DNA of 64,000 nucleotides from Amylostereum areolatum (GCA_012932865.1 SAXG01000011.1:806001-870000), one strand, 5' to 3'. Positions 12,311 to 24,288 are shown, counted from the first letter of the stretch. A program made the numbers and translations. The notes: a model not told the origin generated them from the letters alone.

Positions 12311-12424
12311 CGGGGGCAGGGACGTCGAGCATGAAAGGGTGGGGCGTTGACGACATTGACGTGGCAGCGGAAGTGTTGAAGATGGAGCGGTGGCGGTGAC
12401 GAGGTGGTGGCAGGGGGCAGGGAT

Positions 12425-12455
<31 letters not shown>

Positions 12456-13625
12456 CTAGGACCGACGACAGTGACGACGACGACGACGACGGTCAACGAC
12501 GACGACGAAGGTCGTGGTCGGAGACAAGGAGAAGAGGGACGACGTGTCGTCGAGGTCAACGGAAATGATGGTTCACGTGACCATTCGTGTCGTTGATTTG
12601 CGAAGTCGCGAGAAATTCCGACTTGGCATCTATTGAGACTTAAGATTTTATGCTGTAGAAGGCATTAACAAAAACTGCAAGTGTCCAAGTAAACTACTAA
12701 ATTCCCAAGGTCAATTCCAAGCTCCGTTTATTTTACCAAGGCTACAAGTCATTTGACTCCAAGGCAAAGTGCCTCCAAGGTAAATCTCCAAGCCCAAGGT
12801 GCTTGCTCCAAGTCCAAGTTCACCCCAAGTACTCAGAGTTTTGCTGATGTGTTCCTTGAGTTGAGCGAGGCAGACCTGAGCGCGACCGTAGCACGTGCTT
12901 GGGTTGTGGATGTGTCTGTAGGTGGTGTTGGCAAGGATCGTGCTACGCATGGGGTCGAGAGCAGAAAAGAGCCTCGGAAGCTCATCAGAAAACTGGGTGA
13001 GGAGAGGAGGAGGAAGTTTGAGGTAGTTTTTCTTCCCAGGGTGGGGAGGCAGGTCGTTTTGCTTTGGCAGAGAGAATAGGAAGGAGGACGTTGATTCCGG
13101 AGTGGGGGTAGGCATGAAAGTGAGGTGTGGAGCCACCTCCCGGAACACTCGAGGCAAACAGGTATATTCATCGATTCCCCATAACCCATCTTCTTGCACG
13201 CAAGGCGGTGGAAGCGCGGAACGCAGATGTGGAGCGACGATATCATCTTCACGACAAACGAACGTAGGCTGAATGGGGGAATCTGGAGGAACAAACATAG
13301 CGGAATCTTGGCTACAAATGAGCGCGTGCTCTCCATCGTAAAAAGGTGCATAGCGTCTGATCTGTATATCAGGTCCCATGAAGCTGGGCAAATCATGGCT
13401 GTTGAGGAGTTTGGTCTGAGATTTTCATTGAGCGTGGTACTTCGGCAGCAAAGCGGGGAAGTCACCATCTGAATTCGCAAAAATAAGTCTGTCGCGAGAC
13501 TGCTTGAGGATACTGGATAGGGGATTCATTTCAGCTTCAATAAGAACTGGCGCAAGCAAACACACTTACGATAGGAAGAGATAGGTAATTTGTGTGATTG
13601 GGTTGGAAGAGATAATAGACCCCGT

Positions 13626-13646
13626 CAACGCACAAAAGTGAAGTTG
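13626..13646 (-). promoter_or_regulatory. 20-base recurrent motif, diverged copy
   Basis: Reads CAACTTCACTTTTGTGCGTTG on the minus strand, about 100 bases upstream of, and on the same strand as, the interrupted gene starting at 13529. Confidence 0.5.
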
Positions 13647-13869
13647 ACGGGTAGAGAACCAAGTGAATGTATGGTGAAGAAAAGGCAAGGAAGAGTGCAG
13701 AGAGAGAGAGTGCAGCTTGGAGTTAGCGTTCGTCGCCTCTGATGAAGTTCCCACGGGAGGCCGGTGACGCGCTCCGGCGACTTTCCTCCGCGCCATTGTA
13801 CAACCATCAGCGAAAAAATGTTTGGCTTCCATACATTTACAAGGCTTTACAAAGGCCATAATACTCACC

Positions 13870-16716
13870 GTACGGTGAACTTTTCACCCAGGTTTAGAGG
13901 ACCAAGTTTCAGTTTTGCAATGCCGCCGCAAGCTTTGACAATGACACAGAAGTGCCACGAAACGGTGAGCTAAACCTAAACTTTAGGTTGATTCTCCGGT
14001 TTTCTTTCCCCTTATGGGAATATAGCCCTCTCGATTACTTGCGATATTTTAATATTATTTAATCGATTTGTTTTTGAATAATAAATGATCTTGTCTAATT
14101 TCAAACAGCTAAGTTAAGGACATAACTATAAGGACAGTACAAGTGTATTATAATCAAGGCTACACTCCGAAGTACTGTAGACGGAGAATGTCAGCTACGA
14201 TGTAAGGGTATCAAGGAGCAAAGGGGACGTACCGTGCGCTCACCCAATGTCTGATAATAGGGCCTCTGAGATGCCATGGATGTCAGTTCGCGGTCAAACT
14301 CGAAAGAAAAGTACACGCACCTTGAACTTCTCGAAGTCGCGTCTTCGGTTGTTGGAGAGGCTGGCTGAGGGCGAGGGCGACTTTTAAGCACCACGCTGCA
14401 GGGGTAGTCCGGGGTCCTGAAGCGCAGCCATGCGGGATCGCGTTTCGACGGTAGAGCTCGGAGAGAGGCTCAGAGAGTGAGCTTGAGCTTGTTTTAAGCT
14501 CTTGAACGCTCGGAATTCCTCGGTCCGCCGTCCGAGCGATCAAAGTGTCGGTGTCGTCGTCCTTTTGTGAACTTGCAATCCCTGCCAAAATGCTCGCAAG
14601 CCTCTCGGAGTTATATGAAAACCTTCAGCGGGACGGACCTGTTTTGGATCTGGAGAAAGCCTTGGCGAGGCGAATCCAAGATAGTGGAAGGCTGGTATGC
14701 GTCGGTGGATACCCTTACAATGGATTACATAATCGACCAAGCCTTGTAAACGACACGCGGAAAAAACTGAGGAACACTTTTTCGCTGATGACCAGGTCAA
14801 ACTTCCTCCCACTCTCTGCTCACCTTTCGAGGTGTCCAAATCCTCTGTCACACCCAAATATCGCATAAAAGCTCACGCGAGACTCAACAGCGCCAGCACT
14901 TTCTCTAGATCGCCTGCCGTCGCGCTCGTCTCCGAAGCATCTCCTCTTCTCCCTAGGCCTTCGTTCGATACTTACTACATAGAACTTGCGAGCGCAGCGC
15001 TCCACGACTACATGTCCTCTTTCCCGCCACATCTACCTTCACACCACACTCCCTGCCAATATCTCTCTCACTGAGATGCGTGCTTAACCAGCCCCGACAT
15101 CTACGGTCTACGCTTATGCCGCCAAGATTCGCTCTAACCACGAAACGGTGCTCTCGGTACGCCTTCTCCCATCTTTCCCTTGAGCCCCACTCATCGCATG
15201 CACACAGCTCGCCAGCGCTATCACACATTACACGAAGATTTCAAGAAGAATTCACCGTCTTGTAAGAACCCTCTCAACACGTATGTTCCTGGAAAACATT
15301 GGAACCCTATACTAACAAAGGTTCATTTACTTGCGAATGGCCTTCCTTCCTCTCCTTAAAACCCACAGCTTCCTGACACCAAGGCGTTATAAACCGTAGA
15401 GAGCTACCAAGGGCTCACACAGACGTCACTGTCGCACTCCTAATCCGATCCATCGCCCTCGCCAATGGCAACCAACCCCATTCCCAGCGACCTCCGACAC
15501 ATTCAGCGCGCCCAGCTCATCAGTCCGTCTCAGCATCATCTGGATGGCCAGCCTCGTCCTGTGCATCCCATGCGCGCTCGGTGCGACGCCTATACAACAA
15601 TGAGTGCACGCATATACCCAAGCAACCTAAGATAGCCAGACACGCTCCGCCGCGCGCGATCACCTATGCAAGCGTGACATACTTTCGGATGCCAGAAATG
15701 ACCACGGACCTCCCCCTGCCGCACGCGCCAGCCCGTTCTGGACCCGTCCTCCTTCGTCGTCTGGTGCGCGTTCAGTGAGAGTCTCCGTATGTCACCATCA
15801 CCAACATCTCACGTCTTTGTCAGGGAAATATATCCAAGGGAACCCAGGCTCGCGTCCTGAGACACACCGTGCAAGGGAAGGGGGATCGATAAGGAATACG
15901 AGCTGCACACATCTGCTTTCGCGTCCAAAAGGCACTGTTGACGGCTGCTACTTACTCTTTCGTCTCAGAAGGGAACATAAATTGGGACAATAAGATAGAG
16001 AGCGACGAGAGTATCGCATTGACGGCCTTCACGATCGGCAAAAGTGAGACTAAGGCGAAGGGCGCGAGCCAAGTACAGTCGCGGGGGAACGGGTTCGATA
16101 CTATTATAGAAAATTGTCATCAATGTCATCTTATTTAAATTGTGCATGATGCCTCCGTGTCATTTTCCCCCGGAATGGTGTGATCATGAAGTGTAAGTAG
16201 AAGTTGCACAGAGGTCTACGGAGGTGCAGGTCGACTTTCGGCGGTGCCTCGTCAATGAGTGGTCATTGTTTCAGGGGTTAGGGTTTATGTCAGTTCAAAT
16301 CATATTTCATTCACTGGCAAGGGGTCCCACCGCCAACGCACAGACGATGAGGGCACTGGGGCATCGGGGAAGCCTGCCATCAAACTACATAGGGCTTTAT
16401 ATATGCAAGAGACAGATATTTTCCCAAGCCGAAAGCCTCATGTTTCTCGGCAAAGGCTGCAAAATGTCCCAAATGTTTGTGGGAAAACAATTTGGGAGTT
16501 GCATTTCACACATTTGGCTATCGCGAAGTCCCACTTCCCACCTCCCAGTTCTCAAGTGGGATACAGTTCCAGTTTCTGGACGTTCTGTGCTCTTCGAGCT
16601 CTTCAGGTTTGTTTCGGGTGTGGGGGGACCGGAAGCCGCGAGAACGAGTGACTAAGGGAAGGAGTCTGGTCACTTTGTCAAACGCGTACGCCTGGGGCCC
16701 CCTGGGCAGACTGGTC
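13870..16716. other. no confidently supported gene
   Basis: 13980-14160 is AT-rich. A minus-strand frame at 14283-14588 (MAGIASSQKDDD..., followed by a GTGCGT donor) and a plus frame at 15463-15633 (MATNPIPSDLRH...) could be exons, but neither shows a domain nor chains convincingly. Confidence 0.35.
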
Positions 16717-16786
16717 TAGGTTCGGAACAAGCCGTCGTTCACAGCCCGCTTGGCGCGGCCCGGAGCAAGGGCTTGCTTCGAACCTA
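16717..16786. mobile_element. short foldback element, copy 2
   Basis: TAGGTTCGGAACAAGCC at the left pairs with GGGCTTGCTTCGAACCTA at the right, an almost complete 70-base hairpin with TA borders, homologous to 8336-8428. Confidence 0.6.
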
Positions 16787-17059
16787 CCCATGGCCAGGAA
16801 ACGGCTGTGTCCGAGCTTATCACGGCCCTTCAAACAACTCACAAGGGCTCGGACAAGGGTCGTCTTCATCTAGTATCTATCTTCGCCTCGGCTTCCTTCT
16901 TGGCCAGGCCTCGCACTTCAGGATAACATCTCCGTCTCCTCGGCCGAAGAGATCTTCAATCCGACGCATCCGCCCTCGCAAGCCCAACGTACTCTCTACG
17001 CCATGTACTACCATATGCCTGACTTATATCGTCCTCCAGTCTCCCTTTTCCTGTCATTC

Positions 17060-17079
17060 GATCTCACTTTTGTGCGTCG
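17060..17079 (+). promoter_or_regulatory. 20-base recurrent motif
   Basis: GATCTCACTTTTGTGCGTCG, 630 bases upstream of and on the same strand as the MYND-finger gene at 17709. Confidence 0.6.
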
Positions 17080-17708
17080 AGGGCGGATTCATCCTCTCAC
17101 ATCTGAAGTTATCTTCCCTCGTCATCTTTTGACAACTGCGCTTCCAAGTTCCAAGGCATTCACGGTTTGGTTCAGTTCACTCATGAAATGGTCGCCTGCA
17201 ATCATCTCCGCTTCCCTCTGTCTGTCATTTGGCACCATTTAAGTGTCTTAAAATGCCCAGACCAGGCTACTAGGATGAGCAAACGCGCCTTCGAACTTTG
17301 GAGCGCTTTTGAACGCCTCTGCGCGAATTCGAAATGTTTATTGTCTACCCAAGTACTCAGTCCTTCACAATGAATTCAACGAGCGCACGGTGTCATGGAT
17401 GTGCCCTTTCATCGCCTTGTCCGTTTGTGCACCTAACGGGCTGTTGCATCGCTTTCTTTCTCCCTTCGGTACTTACCACATTATGGGGCTCCATTATACG
17501 CATCATGCCTTCTCGGGTCACACAAAGGACACACTGGCAAAGGATACGCAGGTATTAATAAAACATCTCCGTACGGTGCATCATCCCAACTATCTTTACT
17601 CCCTCTCTTCCCCAGACGTCCTCTAATCCGACGCCCGTCACCCTCCACACCCGTACGTGTACCGGCTATTATGGCAGGCTGCGTCACTCACCCACTGTAG
17701 GAAGCAAC

Positions 17709-18730
17709 ATGTCTAATCCCCTTCTAATAGGATATCCGACATCGCATGTCCTTGAAGAATCCAAAAGTATCACTGCTGCATCTCATGAACGTCATCGGTT
17801 ACGCGATGCCACACCCGACCACTGCTGGTATTGCTGCACATTCAAAAGTGTGGCAGAGCTTCGGTCATGTTCGGGATGCAAATCTCCCAAAGTATGTCAT
17901 TCTTAATGTTTTGAATTGTATAATCGTTCACATGCAATATCTTTTACAAGGGGAGATATTGCGATGATGACTGTCAGCGGAAGCATTGGTGAGGACATTG
18001 ATTACGTTCATGCAAGCAAGGAACAACACCCAATCACCATTTGTTTTTAGGCCCTTGCACAAGGACATGTGTCTATCGATTCGTACCACCAGCCGTGAAG
18101 CTCGAACGACGATTCATCTCGTTGATCGGGCCCTTGCTCTCGACGAGGTCACCAAGCGACTTTCTCTCATCGCCATCCATGAGCTGTCGCTCCTCGTCGT
18201 CCCTTCCGCCGGCACCAGATACGCCATAAAGGTTGTTTGTGCTCTGTCTCCCAAGAGACACAGATTACTCCCTGATGTGTCAGGTTCCATCCCCAAGGAT
18301 GAACGTTGGCTTACATTCCTTAAATTCTCCCGTATTACCAGGAAGACCATCCCCAATGTGTGTATTCCCCAACTACCTTCGCACTTCTCGACCTTGGTCG
18401 GCAGTGAAGAGCCAGTGACCAGTTTCTGGTTCGTCGTGGAAGAACGCGGTGGCCGGCGGTCCTCTTCCGAGGCCCTTCAGGATTTGTCCTTCTCCATAAC
18501 CTGCAAGATCTGCCCGGATGCCTTGCAATTGGCGAAGAAGAGACGACACGAGCCGAAAAATCTCCTGGTTGAAGAGCACCGCAAGTGAGTACACTATGTC
18601 TCCTTCTGTTGCACGCGCAGTCGCTGATCGATGTCGTAGCGCTCTGAACCAATTCATCTTGGAGGACTATGACAATATTTTTCGGCTGCGTGCAGTAAGT
18701 GGATCTAGATCCACCTTATCCTTTTTCTGA
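17709..18730 (+). CDS. MYND-type zinc finger protein 1
   Basis: Exons 17709-17891, 17951-17988, 18051-18584 and 18640-18694 or -18730 join in frame. The finger spans three exons: CWYC, then CSGC, YCDDDC and, across the third junction, CQRKHWPLHKDMC, a full C-x2-C...C-x2-C...C-x3-C...H-x3-C MYND pattern that usually mediates protein-protein contacts in co-regulators. About 200 residues follow without a recognised domain (for example LSFSITCKICPDALQLAKK). The end resembles that of the second MYND gene at 58.2-59.2 kb (NIFRLRA here, NNLRLHA there), so the two are paralogues. The last intron is uncertain: a GTAAGT follows FRLRA, but reading through gives only 11 more codons. Target and role are unknown. 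Confidence 0.75.
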
Positions 18731-20074
18731 ATGTTCTTGCCGAGAAGATGAGGCCTTCGAAACACTAGAAACACTTGCAATGCCTGCGCCCCGAGGACTG
18801 CAAGGACTAAGTTGGTGTTTGTTCAGGGCTGGCATTAAGGCGCTGTGAACATGAAGGCTCTGTCTCATCCCGCTATGTCGAGACAGATCGGACCAAAGAG
18901 AAATGTGTCGTATCGATAGGTCGAGTGCAGCGGATTCTTTTCCCTTCGTGATCGTGGCGATGTATTGAATGTACATTGAAAGTATCTTTTGACGAGCTGT
19001 TTGGACAATATGACTTGGCGACGCATCGGAGCGACAAAGCGACGGGGCGACAGAGTGAGCCGAATTCCCTTTAAGTCTGCCTACCCTTCCTACCCTTGGA
19101 ACCTGTCCAGCTGGCCGGCCGTCCACAGGCCCGCCTTCAACACTTACATGTACATGTTCAGATCGTTCAACGTTCAGATCCGACCCAAATCCGACCATCG
19201 TCATATCGCGTCTGAGAGTCAGACATCTTCCGCTCGGCGGCGGCCCGCGCGCAACCGTACTTAGTCGAACTGCTCCATGCTACTACCATGCTGTAGTCTA
19301 TACCTACGGCCCTACGGGCTTTACCTGGTCTCTGTAGTCGTTACCCGGTGGCAGTTCTGCGGTGAGTTTTCATTCATAATGGCGCAGGGAAGCTGACCTT
19401 ATTCACCCTCAATACAGACAGATTACGAGGAAGGAATTCGATATGTAGACACATGGACTGTTAGTAGTTACTATACACTGACCCATCATGTGATTCACTA
19501 AAGGTCCAGTTTGCGAATAAACCTCACTGTCTTCACGAGCGACCGCTCGTTGAATTCCTGAGACACATCCAAGCCACGTCGGCCCCACTGCGAAAATAGC
19601 ACCATATGGTACGCGCCACCTCACCACACTCCACTTACCAGATGGCACCGTCGGCGGTCGGTCAGTCGACGGACACGTTTCAAGCGCTGTTGAGATTATG
19701 CATCTGCCTTACCGGGTGATCTTCCACGTTCATGAGGAGGAGGGATGCGCAATAGATATTACTTATGGTTGAAAGACGAAGTGCGCGCGTCGAGAGTTAA
19801 AGATAAGTAAATGAACGGTGCCACTGACAAAACAAAGAACACGTGATCTCAAGCGGCGAGACGGCCCGGGGACGATCTTCACATTTCTGACGCCCCGACA
19901 AGACCTGGTTCTTCGAGACCAGGAACTCATCTGCTTTCTCATCTACCACCCCATTCTGAAGACCAACCCCGCCCAAACGCTTTCGGCTTCCTTTCATTCA
20001 TCTCAATACACAACCGCAGTCATTGATCCATCTCATCGTCTCCAACTCTTCCCGACACTCCCCAGCATTTCCCT
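18731..20074. other. no supported gene
   Basis: Short frames without domains. The last 300 bases are C/T-rich and probably hold the promoter of the SUN-domain relic. Confidence 0.4.
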
Positions 20075-22050
20075 ATGGCCTCGGACTCTCGCCATTCTCG
20101 CCGAAACATTCTGGTCAGACACGATAAAACATTGTCTCCAGGGCTGTCCTCTTCCCACTACGCGGCCTACCCTTTCGATGGCGCCGAGGAAGACGTCTCA
20201 CAAGATTCTGATAGCGAAAGTCGGGTCCAGTCAGGTGGACCACCGTACCGGGACGGTTCAAGTGATGCCTCGGAGGAGGACGAGTTCCCAGGGGTTAATC
20301 CGGGTCAGCTAAAGATCTCGACGGCGCCACTAGCGAGATACAAGAGGAGAATCAACAAAGATAGCCAGATTGAGGTCAGCCGAAAGGAGGACAGAGATAT
20401 CTGGGAGGCCAGTCCAGGAGTGCGTTGTCATGCGGCTACTTTGTGACCCACTCAGCTCATCATCCAGTGTAGACTAGACCTGTCTTTGGGGGGCGGAGCT
20501 TTTACGAAGGGCACGAAGAACTCGACGAGTCAGACCAGGGATTACAGCAGGAACGATCGTCCGGGGTAGGCCACTGGAGGGACTCGGGGTCGTTCATTCG
20601 ATGGGGTTTTGACTTTATTGGCTCGACTTTGACATCCCTTGTTGGGTGTATCGGAAGCATATCCACATCCTTCTATCGCGCAGTCATTGCCCTACTCGTA
20701 AGAGGGACGGCCCACCTTGACCTCGCCACATTCTTCGCAATCGCTATCGTTGCGCTATTTGTTGTCACCTTCTGGAATTCCTACCCAACATTACCCGTGC
20801 AGATTGAACGATACCTACTCCCGCATGTGAAGACCCCATCCCCGACCACCATCGTAGCCTCCCCACAACTCCAAACTCTCGGAGATGCGGTCGAATCCAT
20901 CTCTTTAATGCTGTCGCAGCTGCGTGCTCGCGTTGAGCTCGACGCAGAGGCTCAGAACTCTTTTGCACAGCGCGTAAAAACTCTCGAAGCTCACCTACAC
21001 TCACCCACAACCACGCACCCGTGTCGAGTCAGCGCAACCTGCCTCCACGTCGAATGGTATCGCCACACACATCGAGGCTGCATTGGCCAGGCTGGATGCT
21101 CTCGAGGAGCGCATCCTCACCATCGAGGGTTTACATCCACAGCCTTCCAGGGGCGTTGCCATTTGCGTGGAGGAGGACATCGCGTCGCTGGAATCTTACC
21201 AGAAACACGTTGATGGCATTGAGGACAGGATTCAGGTGGTGTTCCGGGATCGGATCGAAGGCGTCGAGGACAGAATTCAAGATGTATACAGGAATCAGAT
21301 CGACGACGTTGAGGGCAGGATTCAAGACGCGCTCAAGAAACGGTTCGATGAGCAATATGCCAGCGAAATCATGAATCGTCTCATCCGTGCCGAAGTACTA
21401 AGACGAGAAAAGGATACAATTGTGAAGGCCGATTTTGCTCTTCATTCCGGTGGCGCCTCCATAATCCCTTCCCTCACCTCTCCGACTCTTTCACTTCATC
21501 GACACGGTGTGCGCGCAAAGATCGCTGGGCTATTCACAGGGGATTCTTACACCATCACTCGCCCACCCGTCACTGCCCTACAGATATCATCATATCCATA
21601 TCGGCCACTGTTGGTGTTTCTTCGGTGCAGAAGGGCAGCTCGGAGTGAAATTGGCCTACCCGGTACTCATTAAAGAGGTTACCGTTGACCACATCGCTCG
21701 AGAATTGGTACGAGATATAAAGAGTGCACCGCGTCAGATGGAATTGTGGGGCCTTGTCGAGGATGAAGAAGACCTACGAAGGATAGGGGTATGGGAGGCG
21801 GCCCGAGGGCGGGATAAAGATGGCCTAGGGAATGAGTCTTCTCCGTCCGCGCTACCACGGTCAGCAAAATACGTGCGCATCGCCTCGTTTGAGTATGACA
21901 TTGGGAAAGACGATCTGATACAGACTTTTCCGATTCTGCAAGATGCTCATTCGGAGTCATGTTCTTAAGGTTTATTTTCGCGTGGTGAGTAACTGGGGAC
22001 AAGATCATACTTGCTTATATCGCGTGCGTGTGCACGGACAACCATCGTGA
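20075..22050 (+). pseudogene. SUN-domain nuclear envelope protein, frameshifted
   Basis: Exon 1 (20075-20419) encodes an acidic, Ser-rich nucleoplasmic-type N-terminus. A GT-AG intron (20420-20472) leads to exon 2, with one transmembrane segment (LDLATFFAIAIVALFVVTFW, about 20722-20785), then coiled coil (EDRIQVVFRDRIEGVEDR) and a SUN domain: VKADFALHSGGASIIPSLTS, RPPVTAL, GHCWCFFGAEGQLGVKLA, VTVDHIARE, SAPRQMELWGL and a terminal YRVRVHG. SUN proteins span the inner nuclear membrane and bind KASH partners (LINC complex). As given, the frame must shift by one base three times: near 21018, near 21588 inside the SUN domain, and near 21963 before the last 28 codons ending at TGA 22048-22050. No intron explains these. 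It is a decayed copy or carries assembly indels. Confidence 0.8.
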
Positions 22051-22182
22051 TCTCTCTATCTTAGACGAGTACATCGAGAAGTTGTGTACTGGACGCTTAA
22101 CAGCCTGTACTATACACACCTTGTTTACTGTAGCACGGACATGCTTTGTTTCGGATTTAGACAACTGAGACCCGGTCAGCGG

Positions 22183-22269
22183 CACTTTACTCTACCTACC
22201 TACACCCACTGCCGCATTTAGTCTTAGGTACATGACGCGGGATACAAATGTAATCAAAAAAAAAAAAAA
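22183..22269 (+). mobile_element. short retroposed insertion with poly(A) and target duplication
   Basis: An 87-base insert ends in 14 A and is flanked by identical 14-base copies of GACCCGGTCAGCGG (22169-22182 and 22270-22283). Poly(A) plus a target duplication of this length is the signature of LINE-type (target-primed) retroposition. The insert is too short to identify: a 5'-truncated LINE tail, a SINE or an mRNA 3' end are all possible. Confidence 0.8.
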
Positions 22270-22283
22270 GACCCGGTCAGCGG

Positions 22284-23398
22284 AATGCTCCGACTTGAAA
22301 GGATACACAATGTTTAGATGAGGGCAGGGCGGTGACCGGTGACTCAGAACCGACCTCGCGCACGATATGCACAGACGGTATGGGAGAGATACAAAGATAC
22401 ATGTTACATTGGGTAGGCGGTAGATATACGATATGCTACGCCATGTCGAAGAAAGAGCCCCACAATGCCTTCGCCTCTGCCCATTTTCCCTTACCCCCGT
22501 CGATAGTGGCCAGGGGAATCTAGGAAAATCCACCGCTTTGAGTACAGATACTATAGATAGATGCGGCAGAGGCAGGTTGCCGGCAAGGCACGCACACAAA
22601 GTTGCTAAAAGTAAGTAATTTCCGGCGAGCGTCGACGCGTGGGAAGAATTTACTTACATAGAGCTCATAAACATTCTGGTGTTGTTACTTGTTCTCCCCA
22701 CCACTCACACCAGGCTGTCGCTACCGTCGATCGCCACCTTTTCCCTACCGTCATGAGGGGACACGTCGCCACGCGCATTGCACTATGCACAGTTCACGCA
22801 AAACCTCGTTTACCCACCTTTCGCGTCGCGCCTCGCTCGTTTACGATGGCGCGAGTGCCGTAGTCCTGCTCTTGTGACGGACGTCGAAGGTGTCGATGGG
22901 AGAATGTAGCCGAGAAACGGTGAGTAGGGAAATTTTCATCCAACCAACCTGCACTCACCAATACAACCCTTATACGCACATGGATCTGCAGGTTGAAATC
23001 CCTTAAGAAGAGGAACAAAGATTTAGTACGTCCGTCCTTTTTTGCACGCGAGAACAGGGGTCTCAAAATTTCGTACAAAAGGTCTTTACATGGAAAGATG
23101 CGGCGGAGGTGCGGGCGTGAACTCTGGGGAGAGCCGTTGGCTCTTACCACGCCGTATGTGTACGTCGGTGAATGCGATGCTGGTTGACGAGGCGAAGGTG
23201 ACTGAGACGGGACCCAACAAAGGTCAAGGATGCTTAACGGGCCAGGTTGAAGTGTAAGCAAAATCGTAATTTGGAGGATTTACAGCACTCACACCGGTGA
23301 CGCAGGGATAAACCGGAACGGGGACGACAGGGAGGGTAACGATCTGAAGCTGGAATCGCGGAAGAATATGAATACATACTCCGAAAGAACAAACATCT
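22284..23398. other. no supported gene
   Basis: Short frames only on both strands. Confidence 0.4.
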
Positions 23399-24288
23399 CA
23401 CAAGACGTACATGTCGGATGAAAGCAACGATACAAGAGGCTCACCCGCGAGGAACTCCGACGCTCGTTTTCGAACGAGCACCGAGCCCTGAAAGATGCCT
23501 GGATTTTGCGTCAGCATCCAGTGGCTCCGAAAGACCAACAACGCACACACCCCGCAGGGGCGATCTCTTTGATGGCGATGGGCGACGCCTCCGTGAACGT
23601 GTAGGTGCTGACGTCGACCGTACCACCGCCAATGTCGACGATCATGACATTCTTGCCCCTCTAGATACACTGTCAGCCGCCGCAGCCCGACGCGAAAGAA
23701 GCGAATACGCACCTCGATGGCGTCCGCCGCCAGCCCGCTGGCCTCGCAATAGTGGAAGCTCACCTCGCCCTCGGACACGAACGTGACGTGGTCGTATCCC
23801 TCCAGCGTATCCGGCACCAAGCCGCCCAACACCGCCGCGCGCCGCATCGCGCTCTGTTGCGCGTCCTCCCACCCGTTCGGGTGGCTGGGCACGAAACAAA
23901 CGTCCTCCTCGACTGAGTCCCAGAGCAGGTCCCCGCTCGCGTAGGTCTCCTGGATGAACGCGAGCGCGCGCGCGCGCGCAAAGAGGTACGCGTAAAAGTC
24001 GGCGAAGACGACGACAACGTCTTTGTTTGGCAGGAGGTGAGCGGTGGGGATGGCACGGTCGGATGCGACGGTGGGCGGGCGGATGAGGAGCTCAAACCGA
24101 AGAACGCACCATTCGAGTTTGAGCGGCGGGACCTCCTGCCGGTCGTCCTCCGAGCCAGAGTCGTCGTTCAAAGACGAGTTCTCGGCGCCCACCGCGAGCA
24201 CGGGTCGTTGTGTGGAGGTCGTCGACGCGAGATGGCGTAGATGCTCGATTACATCGTTTGGCGGCGAACGACGCGTCGGGTTCGACAC
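23399..24288 (-). pseudogene. Hsp70-like (actin-type ATPase) protein, both ends missing
   Basis: The minus strand reads VVVFADFYAYLFARAR, FIQETYASGDLLWDSVEED, HPNGWEDAQQSAMRRAAV and VSFHYCEASGLAADAIE. A GT-AG intron then leads to GKNVMIVDIGGGTVDVSTYT (phosphate-2 motif DIGGGT), IAIKEIAPAG, another short intron and CIFQGSVLVRKRASEFL. This is the middle of the basidiomycete Hsp70-related NBD family (HSPA12-like). The N-terminal DxGTT phosphate-1 loop and the second half of the ATPase domain, including the adenosine motif, are absent, so it cannot be a working ATPase. The 5' part before VPPLKLEW is unlike the family and may be foreign sequence. Confidence 0.75.

Larger units (their letters stand above)
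10957..12849. mobile_element. non-autonomous DNA transposon with captured septin exons
   Basis: Perfect 24-base terminal inverted repeats (10957-10980 and 12826-12849; outer end CATCAGCAAAACTC). Both subterminal regions are packed with CCAAG/CTTGG units (about 10980-11240 and 12685-12825). Each side is flanked by CA, and deleting element plus one CA restores the interrupted coding frame, so a 2-base target duplication is likely. There is no transposase-like frame. The interior holds septin-derived exons and a GC-rich minisatellite. Short target duplication plus subterminal arrays fits the CACTA/CMC group (Plavaka-like elements are known in Agaricomycetes), but the ends are not CACTA and the class is inference. 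Confidence 0.8.
9468..13529 (-). pseudogene. large conserved hypothetical protein, broken by a stop and a transposon
   Basis: The ATG at 13529 starts MNPLSSILKQSRDRLIFANS. An in-frame TGA at 13425-13427 interrupts the frame, which then continues through FMGPDIQIRRYAPFYDGEH to CLAQLKE, where a 1.9 kb element is inserted (10957-12849). Beyond it the frame resumes (QSLTWLDIVLTIRALQRC). A GT-AG intron around 10475-10520 joins it to a long exon ending at 9468 (VVPPIHLFWGAG... WLGDLRAVLTGWPHFPED). Removing the element and one copy of a flanking CA dinucleotide restores the frame exactly. The product would be about 620 residues. I do not know its function; the style (Trp/His/Tyr-rich, no signal peptide) resembles lineage-specific Agaricomycete proteins. 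A copy of the 20-base motif lies about 100 bases upstream of the start. Confidence 0.75.

Noticed and set aside
11703..12559. Long Pro/Arg/Ser-rich frames of over 200 codons
   Set aside because: They are by-products of the GC-rich minisatellite in the transposon and have no start, intron or domain support.
12390..12596. Thr/Asp-rich frame with TTTTT and DDD runs as a protein
   Set aside because: It is a GAC/ACG trinucleotide-type repeat region inside the transposon.
16717..16786. tRNA-like GGTTCGAA in the foldback element
   Set aside because: It belongs to a hairpin repeat, with no cloverleaf and a homologous copy elsewhere.
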